A stretch of 64,000 nt of DNA from Saccoglossus kowalevskii (lineage: Eukaryota > Hemichordata > Enteropneusta > Harrimaniidae), in assembly GCF_000003605.2 (NCBI RefSeq), contig NW_003125899.1, positions 145,156-209,155 of the forward strand. The letters are read 5' to 3'. The translations under genes were made by a program, and so were the position numbers. The number at the start of each line of letters is the position of its first letter. Positions within the stretch are counted from its first letter, which is position 1. Positions 28,701 to 40,700 of this stretch are shown here, piece by piece. The notes below the pieces were generated by a model that did not search any database, had not been told where the DNA came from, and saw only the letters and a list, made by a program, of their open reading frames with translations.

Positions 28701-31700
28701 GACTGNNNNNNNNNNNNNNNNNNNNNNNNNNNNNNNNNNNNNNNNNNNNNNNNNNNNNNNNNNNNNNNNNNNNNNNNNNNNNNNNNNNNNNNNNNNNNNN
28801 NNNNNNNNNNNNNNNNNNNNNNNNNNNNNNNNNNNNNNNNNNNNNNNNNNNNNNNNNNNNNNNNNNNNNNNNNNNNNNNNNNNNNNNNNNNNNNNNNNNN
28901 NNNNNNNNNNNNNNNNNNNNNNNNNNNNNNNNNNNNNNNNNNNNNNNNNNNNNNNNNNNNNNNNNNNNNNNNNNNNNNNNNNNNNNNNNNNNNNNNNNNN
29001 NNNNNNNNNNNNNNNNNNNNNNNNNNNNNNNNNNNNNNNNNNNNNNNNNNNNNNNNNNNNNNNNNNNNNNNNNNNNNNNNNNNNNNNNNNNNNNNNNNNN
29101 NNNNNNNNNNNNNNNNNNNNNNNNNNNNNNNNNNNNNNNNNNNNNNNNNNNNNNNNNNNNNNNNNNNNNNNNNNNNNNNNNNNNNNNNNNNNNNNNNNNN
29201 NNNNNNNNNNNNNNNNNNNNNNNNNNNNNNNNNNNNNNNNNNNNNNNNNNNNNNNNNNNNNNNNNNNNNNNNNNNNNNNNNNNNNNNNNNNNNNNNNNNN
29301 NNNNNNNNNNNNNNNNNNNNNNNNNNNNNNTTAGTTTCAGGGTAAATAATTGTGCATATTAATTACCTAATTTGCATAATTAATTTTCAGCTTTTCTACT
29401 GATATCTAATGTACTAATCATCACATTTCAATGAATCTAGAATTATGCAGAGACCCAATTAGTTTTTTGGTAAATATTTGCACATATTAATCACCTAATT
29501 TGCATAATTAACCAATTTCCAACTTTCACACTGATATCTCAGGTACTAATCATCACATATCAATGAATGTTTATACATGGATGCTGTAGGACAATAGACA
29601 GACCTGGATAATTGTGGGTTAAAATCTGTACATATTAATTACCCAATTTGCATAATTAACCAATTTTAAGCTTTCACACTGATATCTAAAGTACTAATTT
29701 CCATTTTAATGAAACTTAGTACAAAGATGCTCTAGGACAATGTACAAACCTAATTAGTTTGGGGTAAAACTCTGTTCATATTATTTCCCTAATTAGCATA
29801 ATAATTCATAATTTTTTGGTTCTAATCACATTTCAATTAAACTTGGTACATAAAGTTTTTGTTACATTGCGCAGACCTCATTAGTTTTACAATCAAATCT
29901 GTTCATATTAATTTTCTGATTTGCATAATTAGTTTTCAGCTAAGTAATTTCAAATTATATTTAATGTGTCTCCAATACTCTCAGCACATGGGAGTTCTTT
30001 CTAAGCTTTCTTTGATTTTCTTCTTTCTTTTACTTATTTTTGTACCTGTGAATTGAAAGAAAATACAAATAAATTTTTTTTAGTATTATTGTGTAATGAC
30101 GTGAAGAGAGAGATTTGACCTCAGTTTGTTACTCAATAGTTGTCAATACAGTGTTCAAAGGGCATCAGTAAAATGATTTATAAATTTAAATTTACATGCT
30201 ATTGACACTAGAAACTTGTAATGCATGCAAAATATTACAAGTTGAATTTTGTCAAGATCCTAACCAATGACTAGTAGCCATTTTGTCTGCAGAAAATTAG
30301 TATTTTTGATCATTTTTTTTTCTCAATTTTACTTACCCAAAATGGCCCAAACACAGACAAGTACCTTCTAGCGCATCAATTGACCTGTGTTGTTATCCAA
30401 TCCAAGATGGTTGTCAAAGTAGCCATTTCACATTTTGCTAATACATGCATTATTCCATAGAACTGGTGCATGAAATATAAGCTGACATTTCATTTGTCAT
30501 AGATTAAAAGTACAAGTATAGAAGGGCTGTGACATTCTCAATTGCTGAATTATTAAAAAAATGAAACTCTGCAAAGCTCCTGTGTGAATACGAAATATAC
30601 AATCGTTGTTTAATAAAAACATATCTATGAAATGAAAATTCCCTACAGTCGGTGAAAGACCAATGGCATTAGAGGTTAAGCTCATCAGCCAGCAGGTGTT
30701 CAACACCAATATAGAGCAAATTTAATCAAAAACTGTTTTGATTTTGCTTAAAAAAGGCTGAAATGAGAAAATTAATATGCAAATTAGCTATTTGATATGC
30801 ATGATTATAGCCCCAAATTTAATTATTCTGTATATTACCCCAAGATACCTATGTACCTATATACCTATGTACACAGTTGTCACACTATTTTGTGTTCAAT
30901 ATGTATGCAATGTATACAGCATGTACTAGTAAAATACATTGAATGTTTACTGACAGTGGCAAGTAATTTAATTCACACAGAAGCATACTCTGGTATCTCT
31001 ACATATTTTAATAATTACTTGTTTATGTTGGTTTCTGTAGGTTTGAGTTATCGTCAGACTGGTAGCAATAACATCAATGAACATTCCAGTCGTAGCCATA
31101 GTATGCTCACAATATTTATTGACAGTGAAGTGGTAAGTGATAAAGCATTTTATAGTATTCCATGCATTTCTTATCAAATAGTGTCATAATTACCACCAAA
31201 TATTTACACTTATCTGTGAGTTTTGTCTTACCTGATATGAATATGATGACATTAAAAAACATAGAAATGTAAATATTTTGTAAATCACTTTAGTGTTTTA
31301 GTGGCTGTGGATAATAACATAAGCACATACATGTATAACATAAGTTGTTCGAAATGAGGGGGGGTACTTTCAGTATGGGTGCATCAAAATTGCACTACAG
31401 AAAACAAAAACAAACTAGAGAGCGAACTGAGCACCATATTATTTTGTATAGTCTGATCTTACCCACATGAAATGTTGATAAAAATTGACAAACTCTTTGA
31501 TTAAGAACTATAATTAATATCTGTTACTTTTTGTATGTTCTAAAATGATTATGAAATTTACTGACAATATTACAAAATAGGAAAATATTTGCACTGAATT
31601 TTGGGCAAGTAAAAATATCTGGCACTCAAATGATTAAAACATTGGACATATGATCCCAAAAAAACAGGCAACATACAAAGTGGAAATGTACACAAAGGTA

Positions 31701-34700
31701 TGTAAAAATGCAAACTGAACTAATATAGAGGTTTGCAATTTTGTGATAACCTTTTGCTCTTTTATCACTATTCACAAATTGTCTCCTATATCAAGTCTGT
31801 TGCCCTTTTAGTTATCCCTACCATTGTTGTAGTAATTAGAGGTTATTGTCACGAAATGACCCTGTGATATTGTGAAATATTTGGTATTTTCACAGGGTTG
31901 TGGTGTAATAAATTCTTTAGTAGCCCACTGTTGAGTCAGTCAACAGAGCGGTGCTGGTCACATTACTGTTGTTGTTTGTCAATATTCGTCGTCCTCCATC
32001 AGCATCAACTTTACATTTTCAGCTTCATCTTAAAAACCATCAGCTATGTGGGTTTTATACTCACTACAAATGTATCTTACTAGTAGGTGGATTTGTTGCT
32101 TTCAATAAAATAAGTTTTGTTTGGTTTTTATATAGGTACCCCAGGTGAAACTCTCACAGATTTGTTCATTTTGTAAAGATATCATCTAATTTTTAATTAA
32201 TATTTTTGGTGAAACATGTTATCAACTTCAGTACTCTGGCTTTTACTTTGTGCATCTAAATACAAATAAAAAATCTTGTTTAATACACTATTACATACTG
32301 CTTATCATTCATTCCTTGCTTTGTTTTGATGTGTATCAACTTAAAAAAACTTTCAGTTAATTTGTATAGACACCACTGGTTAGCAGAATGGCATTTGGTT
32401 GGTTGGTAAATCTCTTGTCTGGATACACCTTTTCAAACTCAAAGTTTATTGTCAATTAAGTCTGGACATTCTTGTTGTTGTTGAATTAACGATCTGATTT
32501 TTGAAAACTACAAAACTGTATTCATTGCAAATAGATAATGAATGATATCACAAAACCAAAAAAGAAAGAAATTGAGTTGATGTCTACCATATGAAATATT
32601 AAAATCCAAAATGGGGAGAAATAATCCAAGATAATCTGTTACTCTTTCTAAACTGTGTATCAGGTTGGTTTCATAGTATGGATCTGAACTGAGCTATTTC
32701 ATATTTCAGTCTATGGCTGCTTCTTTCAATGCCCAAAATACATGCAATTAAGCCTCTAAAACCATACAACTTTGAACAGTTGACAAACCCAGCCGGCAGC
32801 CAGTTGGCTGGTCTCTGCCATTTCAATAATTTAGTAGCTATTATGTTGTGTGCGGCATTAAATGATGTAATCAATGTTTGAAAGACACATCTCAGACTGG
32901 CGGAAATCACTTTGAATCAGGAAAAAGAAAACACATTAATGTCATTCAGAGCATGTTGTTGAAAACAAAGCGATGTGTGTTCATTGTTGCATTCATTGTG
33001 GCGTAATTCCTACTTAGATCACTGGACTATACTATGTATAAATATGTAACTACAGTTGTATGATGCAACAAACTTTGTTCTCATGGCTACATTGTACAGT
33101 AAGGTCAATGACCAGGAAATGAACTTTGTTGGAGTAGCTAGCTTTGTTCTAGAGTATAATTGTAGAAGTTGTACCAAGTGATTTTTTGTGAATTCTAGCT
33201 GTCAGTGCAGTAGTTGAACAGTGATTATAATGTGGTTTTCCCTGTCTGTGTATTTGTACATGGACATTATCTTCGTACAAAGACTATTTAAAATGGTATA
33301 CAAATGCACTTCATTTTGTTTTTGGATTTCACTGATGTTTAACCAAATGGTGGCCATTTTTGTCCCAAAAAGTACCAAAAATTAACTTTCCAACATGTAT
33401 TTATCAGGAATAGCTGGGCTGATTTTCATTCATTTCATTTTTGATTTGACACAAAATGACAGACTGGTAACCATTTTGTTTTTATGTATCCTCACTTGTT
33501 TCTCAGACATATTTTGATAGTTTTTTTTTTTAATTTTAGTGCAAAAACACAATTTCAATATCAAATTCAATACCTGTTTCACAGGCATGTTGGCAATGAT
33601 TTCATTCAAATTTAATAATGAACATCAAACACATCACATGATAAACATAATTTTGTTGTACTTTTTTTTACACAACCCATATTCTATAAGGAACCTTGAG
33701 ATTAATATAGTGCATGTAGTATTATGAAGCCCGCAAAGCCAGTACATCATGTTTACATCCTGAATTCTTATTTGTTCTTAAATATCTAGATTTTCAATGG
33801 GCAAGGCTGTAATAGTTATACTATACTTATTTATTAATTATGTGTATATCCAAAACCATATGTGTAAAGGCTGCTGCTGATTTAGACCAGAGTTACAGGA
33901 TAAAACTTTGACATTAAGTTTTATTTAGTGACTCGTACATTTTAAAATATCAAATACAAAACTATTGGTGGGAGCAATGACATGTAAACATCATTTTCAT
34001 TGTTAACCTAAAACAATATAATCAACCTCAGCCCAGAGATTAATTATTAAGTATTAAAGAATATGAGTTGTTTGTGTGTGTCCAGCTTGCAATGTAGAGC
34101 TATTCATTAAACGGTTGATTTGATTACCGAACCATAAATCATTGTTAACATTGTGTACATTAGTAAAGAACAGGTGCTCAAGAAAAAAACGGAAATTAGA
34201 TGTTAAATAGCGCCGCCTAGTGGCAGACAGTAGTGATTGTTGTTTGTGTTCCTCCAAAAGTATTGAAGGATCGCTGTCTGGTTAGAAATATTGTATGATG
34301 TAATCAGCTTGAATTATGGACAAATAAAATGCATGATAGCAATAACTGCATTATTTCTATGCCAAAATTGCAATTTTTTCTTTGGTTATTGTTTATTAAT
34401 GTCAGGTTTAGAATGCTAAAATTTGGATGCAACATTTTTCATATTTTTTATCTTCATTTTGTTAATTTTGAATTAAAATCAACATTTTTTCCATTAGCTG
34501 CAGGTCTTGATCAAAATGAGTAAAAAAAATATGGAAATCAAAATTATGTAAATTTATTTTTTTGTGACAAGGTGACTATGGTGTTAAAAGAGTAAACCTT
34601 TCCCGCTAAAATTGTTCTGCACTTCTGTACTTTTCTGGAAATGAACGCTAATTTTGGAGCCAACAATCTTCTGAAAGAAAGTGCAGACTACAAACATGAG

Positions 34701-37700
34701 AAATTTAAGAAAGAACTGGTTGTACATGTACTACTGACAAATACAAACAAATATGTTGAATATTTGGTGATTTTTGTCTTTTCATTTTTGTTGTTACAGC
34801 CTGATCCAGACGATGACACACTGTACATAACTAAACAAGGAAAGTTGAGTTTTGTAGATTTAGCTGGAAGTGAAAAAATAAAAGAGTTAGGTAACACCGG
34901 AGATCTTCTGTCAGAAACTACAAATATTAACAAAAGTTTGCTCACACTTGGTAAGTAAATATATTTTATCTTGTCATAATTTTTTTTTTTTACTCAGGTG
35001 ATTAATTGTAACTGAACAAACCAGGACTTTTCACACTCAATATAAATCTTTTTTACTTAAGTTGACAGTTGTGAGATTGTTTAGTCTGTGTTCCAAAAGT
35101 TGAAATAATCAGTTCTCTGTTGATATATGTTCTGTTGTTCACAGTGAATGCAAAGTAAATAATTGGTTTTAAGTACTGTAATGAAAATAATTACAACATC
35201 AAACTTTATACTTGTGTTTGCACAATTTCACAAGTCACAATGGCACTAAGGGCCTTGAGTCAATGACACTGATTCATGAATGCATGACACATACTTGATT
35301 ATTTATTATATTATAATTCAAAACCCTACTGGTGGCTGGAATTGACTCCACAAAGTAACCTAGTAAAATCTTAGTTTTGTGCATTGAATTTCTCTCAAAA
35401 AATAAAAGGTGTGTAAATCTATGGCATGTCAGTCATAGTTTTATATTCTGTACTCAGAGGTCGTAAAAGTAGCTGTGTACCCAAAGTTACTGCATATGTA
35501 TAGCTGTGAGTCTAGAATTAGCAAGGAACTAGGACTGATTATAATTCTGATACATGAAAAACAAAAACATAGTATCAATTGCACTACTGATTATACACAT
35601 GAAATTAATGCGTATGAGTATTTTTAAAGGTTTTCAATTTATTTGTTGTTTCGTTATGTATTCATTTCTACTTGCAGGAAATTGCATATCTTCTCTTAGT
35701 GATCCCAAAAAGAAAAATGGTTATATCCCTTATAGAGATAGTAAATTAACTAAACTACTAGCAGACAGTCTAGGTGGGAATGGAGTTACGCTGATGGTGA
35801 GTCAAAGCATTACAAAGACTATGGTGATTTAATCAGCATATTTACATTTCATAGATGTTGCTAATGGTCTGTGCACAGTTTTGAATAGCAGTAATTTTTT
35901 ATGCATTGTTGTATTTATTCTGGTGGTCCATATATGTACACCAGAGAATGCAGTTTAGTGGATCAGTTGATTTAATGAGATTTTTTTTTTCTAGATTGCT
36001 TGCGTATCTCCATCAACCTACAGTGTATCTGAATCCATGAACACCATAAGATATGCAAACAGAGCCAAGAAAATCAAGAATAAACCAGTTATTAGAATGG
36101 TAAGACATTTTACCTTATTCTCATTCTTGTGTTATGTTTTTAGGAAAAGTTGATGTGAGTGATGAGGGTTGCTTCTCAATTTCACGTATTGTGCACAGCT
36201 TATTAAAGTGTGCATTGCAATTGTATACTTTCAATATTTATTTGTGAGTACTAAAAACAAAATAAATTTTCTTTTCACCACTCGGTGGCGCTAATCTAAT
36301 CTGCTTTAACGTAAATGTTTTACTCGCTGTGAGTTCAAGTGTTTTTGTTCTAAAGGGGTGAGGTTATAATATTAGAGATCATGTTTTATTCATTTAGGAC
36401 CCAAGAGAAAAACTTATCATGAGTTTAAAACGAGAATGCAAGTTGCTGCGTTCTGAAAATGATTATCTGAGAACACAGTTCACAAAGAAGTTGAACGGAG
36501 GAGAGATTTTACAATTACCCAAGATGCAAACTACAACCAATGGGCATGTAGCTGTTAACTCAAGTAAAAACAGTCAAGTTAAGAAGGTGGAGGATGTGAA
36601 AAAAGAGAAAAGTACAAGAAGGGAAAGTACAAACAGGTGACATTAACATACAGTACTGTTTTCATCCAATCACGTTTCTCATTTTTATTCACATCCGGCT
36701 CACATTGTATATTGTAGCGTCCCACACTAGGGACCAAATAGACTGGCTCAACCATGGTAATCCTATAGTATATTTCTTACCACAAATAATTTACACTGTC
36801 AGAGTGGCAGTTAAAATGCAAATGATTTTAAAATAAATGCTTGACCTAAAAGCAATCAATGGGTGCTGTGGATGCAATGTATGTGAATTTTACAAAATCC
36901 AGACAACTTTTCTGAGTGCCTTCAACAAGTATTCTCTGCGTAGCAATGCTTGATACAAGTAGCAAATATTAAGACAAGCTTCACTAAACTGTAAAAATAC
37001 TGTAAATATATTAATTATCCACTGGTTTTAATTTCCCTGGTAAAAAACGGTAAAATCTTTTAAATTAAATCTACATGGACATAACAATAAAACTTATTGT
37101 TTCCTTGACAAATTCGTGAAATTAATATAATAAAATATAATAATATAATAACATAATATAATATTATGCTCAAAACATCAAAATAGTGAAATTAAATTTT
37201 CCTATTCTAAACCATGAATCAAATTACCTGAAAGTAAAGGCATGTAGTAATTGTCATGTCTTGCATTCACTAATAAGTGTCATTGACTCAAAGCAATAAT
37301 TGTCTGAAATTTTGCTGATGTGTACTATGGTATTAATTGGGGACTTGTTGTTTTACTATTGACAATATAAACTGTGTTTGCTTTACAGTTCTATAAGTAC
37401 AAGTTTAAGCATGAAATCTGCCGCTGATAATGGCTTGTATGAAATGCTACAAGAATATATGGTGGAAAATGAGAACTTGAGGTCTGAAAACAATGAGTTA
37501 GTGGGTTCCAGGGAACGGGCCAGAAGAGAACATGAGCATTTATCAAAAGAAAATGATAAACTTGTGCGGAAGATGGAGGACTTAGAAAGGTATGGGAAGT
37601 TAAAATTAAGGGTGGTCGTCATACTACATCCACCCTGTAAGAACTAACATTTTTATAGCATATTTTTAAAGTCTGTACGCCAGCCAGAATTACGTATTCA

Positions 37701-40700
37701 AGAAACTGACATATTAGTTTAAGTTGATGAAAACGTTTTTTGTTTATCTTTTTTTTTATATAACTAAAATCTATGGTTTATGTAACTGATTGCATGTTTA
37801 ACTATAGATTTGATCTATAATCAATTACTTGTTTCATAAATTATTACTAATTGTAATGCCTTATCATTTTTTTTTCCTTTTTATCTTAATTAATTTTTAT
37901 TTTGAACATTTATTATTTTGTTTGGTTTGGTTTCGTTCCCTTTCTATTATTTTCAGAGTAATGGTAGCGTCACCTGTTTCCTTTGCCAGATATAGTTTTT
38001 TTAGCAGAACCAGCTCTGGAAGATCGTCCAGACCGTTAGTATTAGGGAGTGTCAACTCGTCATGGTCTGAAGCCACTACTGCCCTCTTCCAACAAGACAC
38101 TACCCCGCAGATGCAGTACCCGCCCCCTCAGTATCAACAGCCTTCATTACTACCTCGACAGTCTCCCCTCCAGCAACCCCCTCCAGGTCAACCCCCTCCA
38201 GGACTCCCTGCACAGGCATTTCAACAGTATTCTCAACAACAACAGCTGCCGCCCCCACCACCACCACAGCAGGCGTATCAAGGAATACCACATGGCAGCA
38301 ATGCTGGAGCCGCAGCTTCAAACCCAACAGTACAAAGAGACACCAGAGTAAATGGACACCATCAGCCACCTCTTACTTATAGAAAAGAACAAGTCCCTCC
38401 AAAGAAACAGGTAAGCACTTAATATTGTCACCAGTATGCGTATCATTTCAATTGAACAAGCCATGCCCACAGTATTACGCTAAACTCAGCAATTGGCATG
38501 TTATCATAGCTCACCAGTCTATTTGGATCATTCAGTGATCTGTGCCCAACCATGTCCTTCCTTGAGTACCGGTACATCTTCTTAAAAATAATTAATCATT
38601 TGACTTGGTGTTCAGTATGTAGTTGCCTTGATGAGTGTAGATGGCGATTTGTTCACATGATGTTTATCCACAGTCCTATGCAAACGATTTGACAAAAACT
38701 ACCAAAAATGGACTTTTCACATTTAAATAACCTCTTCTTTGACACCTAGATATAACACTGCTGTTTTTCATAAGTGCAGTCACCATCTAAAACCTGATTC
38801 ATTTGACGTGGGTGCCAATAATCTTTTCGTCTCTTGACAGCTACATGAACTCCCACCAGTAGACAACATGAAAGGTGTGCCTAACAATTACAAGGCAAGC
38901 AAACAACCACCATATCAACAACAAAAGATACCATCTAAACAGGTGTCACCACAGCAACAACAGCAAGTAGTAACATCCACAAGTAAAAATAAACCATTGT
39001 AAGTATCTTTTCATATTGATGATAATTTGAATATTTTTGTAATCACATGATTGTATAGTGTAACTTTATCTGTAGCTCCAATAACTCCAATGATGTTTTA
39101 TCTGCCATGAAGTTGTGGGTTTGAACCCTAACTTTTTCAATAATTTAGAAAGAAATCAATCTTCAACTTCAGACTTTTCACTTTGGCTAAGTTGCAAAGT
39201 CTGTTCAATTTACAATATGAAAACTTAAATATGCAAACATGTATACAAATATGTATATTCAATAAGCTATTTGAGATTAATACAACATAGGTTTACAATG
39301 ACACACATTGCAATTAACACATGACCTAAATAATAGGTTACAAACGTAGTTAAGAATCGCCCTGTTTGCCGTAAATCATATATTTTTAATAGAAGCTATA
39401 CAAATAAGTATCTTGAAGGAAATCTTCTGTTTAAAATTGACGGCCTGTTGAATTTGAGTCACTGTTTTGTGAAATGTGAAATGAAATTTTGAATTTAATT
39501 GGTAATTTAAGCATTTTAAATTGATGGACAAAATTAATTATTTATTGTTCTGTTTTATTTTTATTTCCTGAATTTTTTAATCGTTTATTTTTCATGTTAT
39601 GGGTAAGTCAATTAAATTGAATAATACATGTAAATACATGTGTACTATATATAATTTATTATCAAATAGTTCACCTCTGCATATAAATAAATAATAAAAT
39701 CTTATTCATTTTTAAACTGTTCATATTCACAAGCTGATAAATGATAAATATATATATAAATGTTAGTTAGTTGTATGAATATATAAAAATGGAAATGTTT
39801 TAAAATTTGCCAGTTTTGTTTATATATGCTGCAAGTTCATTACATATCATTCTGATTCATGTTCAGTAGCATAGAATAAAACCCAAAAGTAAGGTAATTT
39901 CAACATGGGCAAGGCTTTGTGTTTGCATGTTTGCTGTATATAGTAATAATAATTTCTCTATTGGTCTAGTGAAAGTGAAATGGGATTGTAATCTGTTCAA
40001 CACTGATTTTATAAACAAATAATGAATAATAAAAATGAATCAATGCTCAAAAGATTGTATAACTTGAAAGAAACATTTCAAGATTAAAACAAATCAATTA
40101 CATATTTATGACAAAACCTTAATTTCATGTTACTGAATAACTAATTGGGTGTAAGTTACTCAAAGCCCTTATAGCTGACATGTTTGTGATCAGGCATTGT
40201 GTTTTGTTTCACTTCATCTATGTTTTAGGCCTATTAAAATACAAATGTGTTGTATAATTTGAGCCAGTGTGCAGAAGTCCACTGTTATTGACCTCATAAA
40301 ATTTTATTGATTACTTGGAAATAACAGGTAACCAATAATTATTTGGTTCATCAAAAGTTTTATATCGGACCAAACTCTGTGTTCCTGGGCCTTATGCCAT
40401 TTTAACAATGCCATGTGTTGGTATCATGGATCAGCTGATCCAAATTTCATATGGAATTATGTTATTTTATGACTTAAATCCACAATCGTATATATCAGAT
40501 AATGTTGTCATTCCTATCATGCAAAATAAAACGAGCTATCAGAAAATATGAAGTGTACCGGTAGGTAATAATGTTTTAATTATTTTTCACAGGGAAAGTC
40601 CCCGAGGTCAAGATGGTGGGAGTTATGTAGATAGGTTTCAACAGCAGCAGACATTTAACAAATCCTATGGACCTCCAGTGGCAAACCGTCCACATGAACA

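Larger units (their letters stand above)
21958..31040 (+). other. KIF12 intron 6 (9.1 kb)
   Basis: Contains the repeat at 22826, the palindrome at 25329, a CACATCCTGGT short repeat at about 25395-25435, the MITE at 27956 and the capped array at 28447 with the assembly gap. No coding signal seen. Confidence 0.7.

Noticed and set aside
28666-29334. 222-codon open frame
   Set aside because: Consists almost wholly of undetermined bases.
31020-31132. Possible missing motor exon in the gap at 28706-29330
   Set aside because: Exons 6 and 7 join to a continuous family-like sequence, so no coding exon is required there.
34641-34799. In-frame extension upstream of KIF12 exon 8 starting with Met
   Set aside because: Intron read-through; the TTGTTACAG acceptor at 34799 and the family alignment set the exon start.
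38049-38369. Open frames in other phases and on the other strand over KIF12 exon 13
   Set aside because: By-products of the CAG/CCN-rich coding exon.
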